DNA of 64,000 bases from Drechmeria coniospora (GCF_001625195.1 NC_054391.1:8012552-8076551); one strand, 5' to 3'; positions 47,778 through 59,033 are shown, numbered from the stretch's first letter. Notes: generated from the sequence alone by a model not told the origin. Numbers and translations are program-made.

Positions 47778-49461
47778 TCTTCTGCCTTATTGGCCTAGGG
47801 AGGTTACTGTAAGGGAATTTCTACTATTATTCCGTAGCTACTATAGTAGCTGGAGTAGGCTAAGTCTAAGTTTTTTAGATAGAGTATATTTTAACCTTCT
47901 TATTGTAGGAAGAAGCCGTACCTCTAGAAGTTAAGTAGGCTATATACTTTTCGGTTCGAGTTATATAGGGATTCCTTAATAAGCGTTCCCCCTAATCCGT
48001 AGTAGTATAGCCTACTAATAATGTTAACTTTTAGTTTCGGAATATATAGTACCTCTTATAGTATAAGAGTACTATAGGTTAGTGGATCGGTATTAATTAA
48101 TACCGTAAATTTAGCGTTTCTAATTCTACTAAAGTAGATTGGACTACCTTTAGTAGTAATTAGTTTTACCTAAGATTTTGCAATTAGTCTAAAGGTTATA
48201 AACTTAGACCGATTATTTACTAAATAGCAGGTTAAGCTAGTATTGTAAAGTAGGCCTATATAGTATACATTAGTATTAGTAATACTATATAGTATACCAA
48301 TATTACCTAAGTTAGGAAATATTTCTAATTCTTATATAGAGTTAGAATTAGTATTTAATTCTTAATAGGAATTAGGTAAGTCTATATAGCCGGCGGTTAG
48401 GCTATAGTTACTAACTAGGAAACTAGTAGTATCCTTTAATTGCTTAGTCGATTTGTTAGATTTATTGGATTGGCTTATTTTACTAGATTGGCTTGTTTTA
48501 TTAGATTAACTAGGTTAACTAGATTTAGTAGATCTATTTCCCTTTTTCTTTTTCTTAGGCGCTTGGGATACCTTATAACTAAATATATTCGATTTAGTAG
48601 TACTAGGGTTTCGATTTTCTTTCAGTAGGTTAGCTATAAGATATTATAAGTTAAAGATATCTATTTAAAGTCCTAGGGCTTAAAAAGATATAAGGGTATT
48701 TTCCTATATAGCGACCTATTGTAGAAATATAGGTTTAACTAATATAAGGTAATAGTTAGTCTAGTTTAATGGATTAATTATTACTCCGGCTAGTTATAGC
48801 CTAGTAAGTCGACTAGTAAATTTAGTATTAAATGTATTAAGTATTCCTTTATACCCCTTAAATATAAGGTTGTAGTAGGCCTTATATAGGTTGGAGCGTT
48901 AAGCTTTGTAACCTTAGGAGTGGTACTTCTTTAGTAGTAGAAAAATATTAGTTAGATTTTTAATATATACAGTTAATTCTAAGATTTCTTTCGTATAGCT
49001 ATCCCGTAAAAGTATAAGTAAATTAGCCTAATTTTTGCTTAAAAAGCTAGATATAATTAAGGGCTTATCTAGAAAGCCTTTTAGATTAAGGGCTTGGAGC
49101 TATATTAATAGGAATTGCTCCTATAACTTATAGTTCTTAGTACCCTTAAGTTTTATATATTCCGGGAATTAAAATGCCTTTTTATTTAAAGTATAGCTAG
49201 AGTAGGTATCCTCTATCTTAGTAATAGTAGTACTAGTACTAAGAGTTAACTTAATAACGTTTAGTCGTTTTTGTATCCGTAGGATAATAGAGTTAAGTTA
49301 CTATAATAGTTTGTTAATTTACGTTTATTGTACCCGTAGGTGTTTTTTAATTTCTAATAGGTTGGTCTTCTAACCTTAGTTAGTAGGATCCATTTTCTAG
49401 TTAGTAATTAGATTCTAATCTTACCTTACTTACCTAGCTAGTAATACTAGCAATTGGGTCT

Positions 49462-50076
49462 CCTACTAGTAGTACTAGTAGGGAAGGGAGCCGTAGCTTG
49501 GAGACTAAGTATTACCAGTAGTACTGGTAAATAACGTACTAGTAGTACTAGTAGTTAGGGGAGCTGTAGTTTGGTAACTAAGCGTTACTAGTAGTACTAG
49601 TAGGTAACGTACTAGTAGTACTAGTAGTTAGGGGAGCCGTAGTTTGGTAACTAAGGGTTACTAGTAGTACTGGTAGATAACGTACTAGTAGTACTAGTAG
49701 TTAGGGGAGCTATAGTTTAGTAACCAAGCGTTACTAGTCGTACTAGTAGGTGACTTAGTAAGTTACAGGATTCGATTAATCGTTACTAGTAGTACTAGTA
49801 GGTAACTTAGTAAGTTATAGGATTCGATTAATTGTTACTAGTAGTACTGGTAGGTAACTTAGTAAGTTACAGGATTCGATTAATCGTTACTAGTAGTACT
49901 AGTAGGTAACTTAGTAAGTTATAGGATTCGATTAATTGTTACTAGTAGTACTGGTAGGTAACTTAGTAAGTAACAGGATTCGATTAATTGTTACTAGTAG
50001 TACTGGTAGGTAACTTAGTAAGTTACAAAGATCGATCCAGACAATTTACTAGCAGTACTGGTAGGCGACTTAGTAA
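49462..50076 (-). repeat. Leader minisatellites of Copia-B (73-bp and 52-bp units)
   Basis: Non-coding leader between the primer-binding site and gag. Four or so 73-bp units built from TACTAGTAGTACTAGTAGTT plus GGGGAGCTGTAGTTTGGTAA give way near 49760 to about six 52-bp units ending in AGGATTCGATTAAT. Each unit carries the near-palindrome ACTAGTAGTACTAGT. Confidence 0.9.
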
Positions 50077-50116
50077 GTTATAAAGATCAATTCCAAAGGA
50101 TTAATTATAGTCCTTC

Positions 50117-50129
50117 CGGGCTTATAACC
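50117..50129 (-). promoter_or_regulatory. Copia-B primer-binding site (initiator tRNA-Met anticodon arm)
   Basis: CGGGCTTATAACC on the plus strand abuts the 5' LTR. It equals the conserved initiator-tRNA-Met anticodon arm GGGCTCATAACC with one C-to-T change. Copia of Drosophila and yeast Ty5 are known to prime from the anticodon-side half of this tRNA. The same 13 bases are at 52927-52939 in Copia-A. Confidence 0.7.
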
Positions 50130-50988
50130 TCTTGCAATTTAGGTACGCAAGAGGAGGGGTAGTAGAAGTATATTGTACGGACTAGGGAATTAATCAGGCT
50201 GTTGGTAACAGCAAAATAGGTGCCAGTTAGTAACTAGGTAAGAGTGCAAACTTAGTAGTACCAAATTATACAAACAAATGCAATTATTCTATTAAGTACA
50301 GTACAGGAGAAATAGGACTATTTATGTCTTGGAGGTAGTACCTCAATAACCTTAGGTTCCTGGGTCGAGACTATAACTGCCATACTAATATGCGTATATA
50401 CAATCTGCAATAACTTAGTATGCCTAAGTCGAGACTATAACTGCCATACTAATGTACGTATATACGATCTGCGACAACCCAGTGTGCCTAAGTCGAGACT
50501 ATAATTGCCGTACTAATATACGTATATATAAGCCTGTTAAGTCAGGTGGCCAGTCCATTATACCGTGTAGTAGGTTACCTGCTTAGTCGTATTCGCACGG
50601 TAAGTTACCGGCTTAGTTATCCCTATACTATAGTTCAAATTGCTAAGAGTAGTACTCTTAGCTAGCAACGGCTGGTAGTTGTTAGGAGAATATTAATTGG
50701 TGTTCCGATCAATTAACTCCAGTAGTCGACTAACTACTATATATGTGGGTCAGGTTGTAGTAGTAGGTTGGCTGGCAGTAGTACTACCGGCAGTCGCTCC
50801 GAATTGTAGTTCGGAGAAGTAGTATGTTATATACTATCAGTCAACTCTATATGCATACTAATACTCGCAGTATAGTATAGTATATTTACTAGTAGTAGTA
50901 CTCCTAGCAGTTACTACTAGTAGTAGTAGTAATAGGATAGTATCCTATTTGGGTAGTCTTACTAGTATAAATACTAGTATTTTTAACA
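50130..50988 (-). repeat. 5' LTR of Copia-B
   Basis: 859 bp, TCTTGCAATTTAGG to TTTTTAACA on the plus strand. It is better preserved than the 3' copy (more CpG and TpG) and ends with palindromes AATAGGATAGTATCCTATT and AAATACTAGTATTT next to the TGTTA terminus. Confidence 0.92.
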
Positions 50989-50993
50989 GTAAT

Positions 50994-52121
50994 ACTATAT
51001 AGTATACTAATATTACCTAAGTTAGGTAATATTTCTAATTCCTATATAGAGTTAGAACTAGTATTTAATTCTTAATAGGAATTAGGTAAGTCTTTATAGC
51101 CAGTAGTTAGGCTATAGTTACTAACTAGGAAACTAGTAGTATCCTTTGGTTGCTTAGTTAATTGGTTGGATTTATTAGATTAGCTTGTTTAGCTGAATTG
51201 GCTTGTTTTGTTAGACTAGCTCGTTTTGTTAGATTAATTAGGTTAACTAGATCTAGTAGATCTATTTCCTTTTTTCTTTTTCTTAGGTACTTAGGATGCC
51301 TAGTAACTAAATATATTTAATCTAATAGTACTAGAGTTTTAATTTTCTTTTAGTAGGTTAGCTATAAGATATTACAGGTTAAGGATATCCATTTAGAGTC
51401 CTAGGGCTTAAGAAGATATAAGGGTACTATTCTATATAGCGACCTATTGTATAAATATAGGTTTAACTATTGCAAGGTAATAATTAGTTTAATCTAATGG
51501 ATTAGTTATTACGCTAGCTAGTTATAGCTTAGTAAGTCGACTGTTGAATTCGGTATTAAATGTATTAAGTATTCCTTTATACCCCTTAAATATAAGGTTA
51601 TAGTAGGCCTTATATAGGTTAGAGCGTTTAGCTTTGTAACCTTTAGAGTAATGCTTTTTCAATAGTAAGAAAATATCGGCTGGACTTTTAATATATATAG
51701 TTAATTTTAAGATTTCTTTTAAGTAACTATCCTATAGTAGTATAAGTAAATTGGCCTAATTTCTACTTAAAAAGCTAAAAGCAATTAAGGGCTTATTTAG
51801 AAAGCCTTCTAGGTTAAGAGCTTAGAGTTATATTAATAGGGATTGCTCCTATAACTTATAGTTCTTAGTACCTTTAAGTTTTATATATTCTGGGAATTAA
51901 AATACCTTTTTGTTTAGGGCATAGTTAGAGTAGGTATCCTTTATCTTAGTAATAGTAGTACTAGTACTAAGTATTAACTTAATAATATTTAGTTATTCTT
52001 ATATCTATAGGATAATAGTATTAAGTTACTGTAATAATTCGTTAATCTACATTTATTGTACCTATAGATGTTTTTTAATCTCCAATAGGTTGATCTTCTA
52101 ACCTTAGTTAGTAGGATCTAT
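50994..52121 (-). pseudogene. Copia-A gag, degenerate
   Basis: Collinear with Copia-B gag. The initiator ATG is now ATA (52121-52119). The right end of the split internal region of Copia-A; its left end continues at 36072 beyond Copia-B. The two copies differ mostly by transitions. Confidence 0.8.
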
Positions 52122-52169
52122 TTTTTAGTTAGTAACTAGATTTAAATCTTACCTTACTTACCTAGCTAG

Positions 52170-52900
52170 TAGTACTAGTAATTAGGTCTCCTACTAGTAG
52201 TACTAGTAGGGAAAGGAGCTATAGCTTGGAGACTAAGCGTTACTAGTGTTACGGAGTCGCTAGGCAACTGCTCTAGGACTCTTAATAATGTTTATTAAAA
52301 GACTTAAAGGAGGGAAAACTACTTGGTAACTAGGGCTTCTAGTTGTGTGCGTTCCTCCTAGTGGGTCCCTTGGTTCCCTCCGTTCTCCTATATCGGGCTA
52401 AGCCCGATACTATAACAACTAGTAGTACTAGTAGGTAACATACTAGTAGTACTAGTAGTTAGGAGAGCCGTAGTTTAGTAACTAAGAATTACTAGTAGGT
52501 AATGTACTAGTAGTACTAGTAGTTGGGGGAGCCGTAGTTTGGTAACTAAGGATTACTAGTAGTACTAGTAGGTAACGTACTAGTAGTACTAGTAGTTGGG
52601 GGAGCTGTAGTTTGGTAACTAAGAGTTACCAGTAGTACTGGTAGGTAACGTACTAGTAGTACTAGTAGTTAGGAGAGCCGTAGTTTGGTAACTAAGAATT
52701 ACTAGTAGTACTGGTAGGTAACTTAGTAAGTTACAGATTCGACTAAGAGTTACCAGTCGTATAGTAGGTAACTTAGTAAGTTACAGGATTCGATTAATCG
52801 TTACTAGTAGTACTGGTAGGTAACTTAGTAAGTTATAGAGATCGATCCGGACGATTTACTAGTAGTACTAGTAGGCGACTTAGTAAGTTGTATAGATTAA
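52170..52900 (-). repeat. Leader minisatellites of Copia-A
   Basis: Same 73-bp and 52-bp unit types as in Copia-B but in different copy number (about four 73-bp units, two to three 52-bp units), interrupted by a solo Gypsy LTR. Confidence 0.85.
52247..52417 (-). mobile_element. Solo Gypsy LTR nested in the Copia-A leader
   Basis: 171 bp, TGTTACGGAGTCGC to CTATAACA, with TSD ACTAG (52242-52246, 52418-52422). It landed within a minisatellite unit at an ACTAGT site. Well preserved. Confidence 0.92.
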
Positions 52901-52926
52901 TTCCGGAGGATTGATTGTAGTCCTTT

Positions 52927-52939
52927 CGGGCTTATAACC
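52927..52939 (-). promoter_or_regulatory. Copia-A primer-binding site
   Basis: CGGGCTTATAACC next to the 5' LTR, identical to the Copia-B site and matching the initiator tRNA-Met anticodon arm but for one C-to-T change. Confidence 0.7.
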
Positions 52940-53806
52940 TCTTACAATTTGTATGCGTAAGAAGTAGGGGTAGTAGAAGTATATTGTACGGACTAGGGAA
53001 TTAATTAGGCTGTTAGTAATAGCAATAAGGGGTACCAGTTAGTAACTGGGTAAGAGTGCATAATTAGTAGTACCGAATTATACAAATGAATGCGATTATT
53101 CTTCTACCTAAAGTACAAGGGAAGTATGGCTATTTATGCCTATAGAGTAGTACCTTATAGGTCCAGATTGTAGCTATATAGTTATACTATAGTTTAATCG
53201 CCTATTTGGTTGTACAATAGTTTGATCGCCCATTTAGTCGCACAATAGTTTAATCGCCGTTTCGGTTGTATAATAGTTTAATTGCCCGCAGTAGTACTAT
53301 AGGCTGGTAATAGCTAGTAGCGACTAGGAGAGCGGTAATTGTTATTCCGATTAATTGGCTCCTGTAGTCGACTGGCTACTACGTATATAAGTTGTATTAT
53401 AGTAGTAAGTTGGCCGGCAGTGTAACGATATCGTATATCGTATTCTCTTCCTAGCCTACCCTACACCCTCCATTACGTAACGCGCGGACCGTCTGGGTAT
53501 ATAGGCCGTTCCTCGCCGCCCTTGCTGTTTTCTGTCTCTTTTCTTCCTCCTTAGTTCGAAAATTCTACAGTCTTTGCGCATACTGCCTTACTGCTAGTCA
53601 GCTTCGTGACAGGCAGTAGTACTACCGTTAGTCGTTCCGAGTAGTAGTTCGGAGAAGTAGTATATTGTATACTATTGGTTAACTCGATATACTTACTAAT
53701 ACTTACAGTATAGTACAGTATCTTTACTAGTAGTAGTACTACTAGTAACAATAGGATAGTATCCTATTTGGGTAGTCTTACTAGTATAAATACCAGTATT
53801 TTAACA
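52940..53806 (-). repeat. 5' LTR of Copia-A, split by a solo LTR
   Basis: 867 bp including a 191-bp insert and its 5-bp TSD; 671 bp without them, equal to the 3' LTR. Ends TTTTAACA and is followed by TSD GTAGG. Confidence 0.92.
53421..53611 (+). mobile_element. Solo LTR, CGATATCG family (191 bp)
   Basis: Starts TGTAACGATATCG and ends GTGACA, flanked by perfect TSD GGCAG (53416-53420, 53612-53616). GC-rich and apparently unmutated; the best reference copy of this family. Confidence 0.93.
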
Positions 53807-53811
53807 GTAGG

Positions 53812-54135
53812 TAACTACTAGTAGTAGTTAGGAGTGCATTAGTTAACGGCCCGATTAATAATCTTACTTATGTAACTAAGTACTACTTATACGTAACGCG
53901 CAATAATAGTAAATTGGCTAGGTAGTAGTACTGCTATTAGTAATACTAAGTCTAAGCAAAAAGAATATATATAGTAAGTATAATTTATTAACTTAATATA
54001 CTACTTATACGTATAGTATAGTAGTAGTATATTAGTAAGCAGTAGTACTACTACTAAGTATTATAAGTAGTAATATATATAGGATAGTATCCTATTTAGG
54101 TAGTCTTACTAGTATAAATACTAGTAATTTTAATA
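53812..54135 (-). repeat. Copia-G 3' LTR, last piece
   Basis: Carries the conserved LTR end (GGATAGTATCCTATTTAGG, then TTTTAATA) and meets degenerate copia coding sequence at 54136. Together with 22848-23424 and 31432-31463 it forms one LTR of about 933 bp. Confidence 0.78.
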
Positions 54136-56229
54136 TACCCTCTATTTAGCTAATAAGAGTACTACTAAATAGGAATCCTTTAAAGACCTAGTAGGCTAAG
54201 GTATTATTAGAAGATATTAATAGTAAGGGCCTTAGTAAGACTATCGGTAGGTATTAACTTAATATTAAGATAGCTAATTTTGGTTAAGCTACTTATTACT
54301 TCTTACTAAATATACTAAAATTTAAGTAAAGTATACTTAGTATAAGAATACTAATTTAGGTTATTAGCGTTAGAAATAGATCTATTGTTATTATATAAAA
54401 GTAGAATAGGTTTCTAAAGACTTTTACCTATTTCTATAAATAGACTATTTAGCTATTTAAGTTCCCAAATTACTTTTAGTAGGGTATTAGATTCTACCTC
54501 TATAGTTAAAAGAGTAATTATACTTACCCTTTTTAACTTTTAGTAGATTGGTTTACCTACTAGGGTAAAGAGGTACCTATTAGTAGACTTAAAGGACTTT
54601 AAGTTACTTATAAAATTACTATTTAAAAATCCAAATAGACGAAGTACTAAAGACTTAAACTAATAGTAAATAGCTAGGTCTATAGTCCCTTTTAGATATT
54701 AAAGAAGATTTTTACTAGTTAATAGTTATAGAATAGTAGCCTAATATATATATTAAGATAGCTATTAAATTATAAAGGCTATATTTAGTTAGGTTAATAG
54801 CATTAGGTATATTAGAGTCCTAACTATCTATTAGTATACTAATTGGTCGGTTATAGGTAAGGGAGGAAAAGGTATTATTATAGCTTATTTAAGTACTTTT
54901 AGTTATAGTAATATTACTATTACCTTAGTCCTTTTTAGCCTAAATTGCAATAGGGCTTCTTTAATATACTCCTTTTAACGAAGGGTAATACCCTTAGTCG
55001 TTTGGTTAATCTATATGCCTAAGAAGAATACAGCCTGCCTATAATCTTTAATTAGGTAAACCTAATATAGTTTGTATTTTAACTTATTAATATATATAAA
55101 GTTCGGCCCAATTAGTAAATAATTATTAATATAGCTAACTATATAGGTACTAGTAGTACTATTATAGTAAATAGCTAGGTTAAATATAAGAGGGCTATAT
55201 CTAAATTAATAAAGCAATTTAGAAAGTATATCTTACTACTCTTTAGGTCCTTATCTAAAACTATAGAGTACTTTCTTTAAAAGGATACCTTATTTAACTA
55301 CTAAGTTATAGCCTAGCTTAGCTAGTTACTTACTTAGGTTATTAGTCTTATTAAGACTAATAAATACTTTTAGTCTATTAGGGATTTTAAGGTAATTAAC
55401 TTTAGGTAGCTTACTATTAAGAAAAGTTCTAATAAAGTCAATTTATTTAATATACTAATTATTTTAGGTAGTAAGAGCTGGTAGTATCCTTTAGGTAAGT
55501 AGAATACTTATAACTATAAAGGTCTTTAGGTAGTTAAGACCTTTAATCTATATAAATCCTTTAGCTACTAAATATACTTTAAATTTAATAGGATTATTTT
55601 ATTAGTCCTTTTTAACTTATAGGATAAGATAGTTTTTAAGAAGTTATATATTAGTTAGTATTTCTTAAAGGGGAATAAATAAAGTAAAATACCCCTACCT
55701 AAATAAGTTATTAAAATTTAGAAAATATAGTACTTATCTATTAGTCTTTATTATCTAATTTAAGTACTTACTTCTAGCTAGTAGGCTTACTACTAACTAA
55801 TAGTTACCTTGCCTTAGCTTAGTAGTATAGGTTCTTAATCTAGTATACTAGGTTAAAATCTACTGAATTAGAATTATCTTTTAATTTAGGTTTATCTAGA
55901 AGAGAGGTATTTAGTAGATCCTCTATTAGTTAGGCTAGGACCCCCTTTATAGTACTAGTCTTAGTAGGACTAGTTAGTCCGTTGGCTAGTTGCAACCTAC
56001 TAGGACTAGTTAGTCCGTTGGCTAGTTGTAACCTACTAGTTTTAGTAGGACTAGTTGGTCCGTTGGCTAGTTGTAACCTACTAGTCCTAGTAGGACTAGT
56101 AGCCCCCTTTATCTCCCTAGGTATTAGGGGACTAGAGTTACTTTGCGAGATAGTAGTAGTTAAATCTATTATTTTAATTTCCCCTTCTAACTTTAGTCCT
56201 TTAATACTAGGATTTAGTAATTAGGGGAG
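54136..56229 (-). pseudogene. Copia-G pol fragment (RNase H, RT, linker)
   Basis: Minus-strand pol from the RNase H end through RT to a short linker minisatellite (55970-56105, about three half-units). It breaks off near 56229, so integrase, gag and 5' LTR are missing. More AT-rich than Copia-A/B, in line with its position as the outermost (oldest) layer of the nest. Confidence 0.8.
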
Positions 56230-57845
56230 CCCTTAATATAGTTAGCTATATTAATAATTACCTACTTATTAGATTAACCCTTATATATATTAATAAGTTA
56301 AAATAATAATTATATAAGGTTTACCTAATTCAAGACTATAGGTAGGCTGCTTTTTCTTTAGGTATATAAATTAATTAAATAACTAAGGGTATTATTCTTA
56401 ATTGTAACGGACTGACCCCAGTAGGGCATAAGCAGTGGCCATGCTACTAGCCGTTGCGCCATGCGGCGCCCCCTTATTGCATCCAGCAAATGGGTACGTA
56501 TTGACAAAGAAATCCGATGCTTTGTCAATTAGCCACGCTTATAAGGGCCGTTGTTGCTCTTCTTAACCACTGTACTGGCCGTTGCTGCGCTTCTTAACCG
56601 CTGTACTTGGGCAAAGCCCAAGACCATAACATTAATTAAAAATAATATATTAAGAAAGCCCTATTCCGATTTATACTAATAAAGGCTAAGGCAGTAGTAA
56701 TACTACTATAGCTAGGAGTGCTTAAATAGGCTATTATAATACCTCTTCCTCCCTTATTTACTACTAACTAACTAGTATACTAATAAATAATAAGGACTTT
56801 AATATACCTTATGCTATTAACCTAACTAAATATAGCCCTTGCAATATAATAATTATTTTAGTATATATATTACGCTACTAGCCTATAGCTATTAGCTAGT
56901 AAAAACCATTTTTAATATTTAAAAGGAACTATAAATTTAGTTATTTACTATTAGTTTAAGTCTTTAGTACCTAATTTATTTAGAATTTTTAATAGTAATT
57001 TTATAGGGGACTTAGATTCCTTTAAGTTAACCTATAGGTATTTCTTTACTTTAGTAAGTAAACCTATTTATTAAAACATTTAAAAGGACTAACTAATACT
57101 ATTACTCTTTTTACTAGAAATGTAGAATTAAATACCTTATTAAAAGCTATTTAGGAACTTAAATAGTTAGATAGTCTATTTACTAAAATAGGCAAAGGTC
57201 TCTAAAAACCTATTTTACTATTATATAATAATAATAAATCTATCTCTAATACTAATAATTCCAATTAGTATAACTAAATAAAGTATATATTACTTAGTTC
57301 TAGTATATATAGTAAGAAGTAACTAATAAACTAACTAAAATTAGCTACCTAAATACTAAGTTTATACCTACCGATAGCCTTACTAAAGCTCTTACTGCTA
57401 ATTTCTTTTAATACTACTTTAGACTACTAGGTCTCTAAGGAATCCCTATTTAGTAGTAGTTATATTAGCTAAATAAAGGGGGTATTAAAATACTAATATT
57501 TATACTAGTAAAACTACCTAAATAGGATACTATTCTATCAATACTAATACTACTAATACGGGTACTATACTATACTATAAGTAATAGTAAGTATATTAAG
57601 TTAACTAATAGTATATAATATACTATTTCTCTAAACTATAACTTAAAGCAATATATATTAGTACTACTACTAACTAACTTACTACTATAATATAACCTAT
57701 ATAGGTAGTAGCTAGTTAACTACTAGAGCTAATTAATTAGAATAATAATTATAGCTCTCCTAATTACTACTAGCGCTTACTAGCCTCTAATACTATTATA
57801 GGCCAGACTACTTAATTATTATATAATAGAATTAGCTAGCCTAAT
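56230..57845 (+). mobile_element. Copia-H, inverted 3' fragment with partial LTR
   Basis: The plus strand runs from the RT region through RNase H (DSLTKALTA near 57375-57405) to a purine tract (GGGGG, to 57482) and an LTR starting TATTAAAATACTAA at 57483, cut at 57845 by the LTR of Copia-E. Opposite in orientation to all other copia copies here. A solo LTR sits at 56403-56631. Confidence 0.8.
56403..56631 (-). mobile_element. Solo LTR, unmutated GC-rich family (229 bp)
   Basis: TGTAACGGACTGACC to CCATAACA with perfect TSD TTAAT (56398-56402, 56632-56636). It has a terminal hairpin CTTGGGCAAAGCCCAAG and an internal duplication of a GGCCGTTG...TTCTTAACC block. The GC-richest non-genic stretch in the window. 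No full-length relative is present. Confidence 0.92.
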
Positions 57846-58515
57846 TCTTGCAATTTGTATGCACAAGAGGTAGGGGTAATAAAAGTATATTGCACGGACC
57901 AGGGAATCAATTAAGCTATTAGTAACAGCACAAGGGGTACCAGTTAGTAACTGGGCAAGAGTATAAACTTAGTAGTACCAAATTATATAAATAAATGTAA
58001 TTATTCTTTTACCTAAAATACAAGGGAAGTACGGCTATTTATGCCTATAGAGTAGTACCTTATAGGTCCAGATTATAACTGTATAGTTATACTATAGTTT
58101 AATTACCTATTTGGTTGTACAATAGTTTAATTACCCGTTTAGTTGTATAATAGTTTAATTACCGTTTCGGTTATATAATAGTTTAATTACCTACAGTAGT
58201 ACTATAGGCTAGTAATAGCTAGTAGCAATTAGGAGAGCGGTAATTATTATTCCGATTAATTAGCTCCTGTAGTCGACTGGCTACTACGTATATAAGTTGT
58301 ATTGTAGTAGTAAGTTGGCCGGCAGTAGTACTACTATTAGTCGTTCCGGGTTATAGTTCGGAGAAGTAGTATGTTATATACTATTAGTTAACTTAATATA
58401 CTTACTAATACTTACAGTATAGTATAGTATTTTTACTAGTAGTAGTACTACTAGTAATAATAGGATAGTATCCTATTTAGGTAGTCTTACTAGTATAAAT
58501 ACTAGTATTTTAATA
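57846..58515 (-). repeat. 3' LTR of Copia-E
   Basis: 670 bp, same subtype as Copia-A (TAGAGTAGTACCTTATAGGT block and four TATAATAGTTTAATTACC-type repeats). Preceded by CTAAT (57841-57845), a candidate TSD whose partner is outside the window. Confidence 0.87.
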
Positions 58516-58832
58516 CCCCCTTTATTTAGCTAGTATAACTACTGCTAAATAGGGATCCCTTAGAGACCTAGTAGGCTAAGGTAACGTTAGAAGAGATTAG
58601 CGGTAAGGGCCTTAGTAAGGCTATTGGCAGGCATAGACTTGGTATTTAGTTAACTAATTTTAGCTAGTTTATTTACTACTTCTTACTAAATGTACTAGAA
58701 CTTTAGTAGTATATACTTTATTTAGTTATACTAATTGGGATTATTAGCGTTAGAGATAGATTTATTATTATTATATAAAAGTAGAATAGACTTTTTTTAA
58801 GACCCTTACCTATTTTTATAAATAGACTATCT

Positions 58833-59033
58833 TGTTATGGAGTTACTAGTACTACCAGTATCTAGTGGTCGGAAATAGTTGTTAAGAAATTTACAGAACT
58901 CTAACCTGAATACTAGGTATTGGAGTACTTATACTCTAATACCTGCTTAGTCATAGAGTATAGAGTTACGTGCGGTAGCACGTGACCCTGTCTTAAGACA
59001 TAGCTCTATTAGGCAAAGCCTAATATTATAACA
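58833..59033 (-). mobile_element. Solo LTR, AGGCAAAGCCT-hairpin family (201 bp)
   Basis: TGTTATGGAGTTAC to TTATAACA, with perfect TSD TATCT (58828-58832, 59034-59038), in the RNase H/RT region of Copia-E. It has a terminal hairpin TATTAGGCAAAGCCTAATA and an internal palindrome GTAGCACGTG-like block. No other copy in the window. Confidence 0.92.

Larger units (their letters stand above)
44370..49393 (-). pseudogene. Copia-B gag-pol, degenerate
   Basis: Gag starts at an intact ATG (49393, MDPTN) and runs to about 48100. It is followed by an SVPR linker (47668-47777), integrase with TPKQNGLTERF (about 46940-46990, which holds the third catalytic acidic residue of DDE integrases), a TSPTRTSR linker (46197-46432), RT with YVDD now YVNN (about 45355-45390), and an RNase H end reading GLTKALTANLFQ (about 44440-44475). 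GAG-IN-RT-RH order makes it Ty1/copia. Several TAA/TAG at expected Gln/Trp positions prevent translation. Confidence 0.87.
36073..50988 (-). mobile_element. Full-length Ty1/copia element Copia-B, with nested Gypsy-D
   Basis: TSD GTAAT on both sides (36068-36072, 50989-50993) inside Copia-A. LTRs are 859 bp on the right and 859 bp on the left after removing Gypsy-D and its TSD. The internal region (44370-50129) is complete: primer-binding site, repeat-rich leader, gag, integrase, RT, RNase H, polypurine tract. Coding frames carry RIP-type stops, but fewer than the Gypsy elements do. Confidence 0.92.
31464..53806 (-). mobile_element. Ty1/copia element Copia-A, carrying nested Copia-B
   Basis: Bounded by LTRs of 671 bp on the left and 671 bp on the right once the nested solo LTR is removed, with perfect TSD GTAGG (31459-31463, 53807-53811). 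Its internal region is split into 32135-36072 and 50994-52939 by Copia-B. Integrase lies upstream of RT in element orientation, the Ty1/copia order. The gag ATG position (52121-52119) has become ATA. Coding frames are broken throughout. Confidence 0.9.

Noticed and set aside
49462..50076. Regular direct repeats, CRISPR-like at first sight
   Set aside because: Whole units of 52 or 73 bp repeat without unique spacers, in a fungal retrotransposon leader; this is a minisatellite.
53551..53751. 66-codon minus-strand open frame
   Set aside because: Lies across a solo LTR and the copia LTR in which it is nested, so it cannot be a gene.
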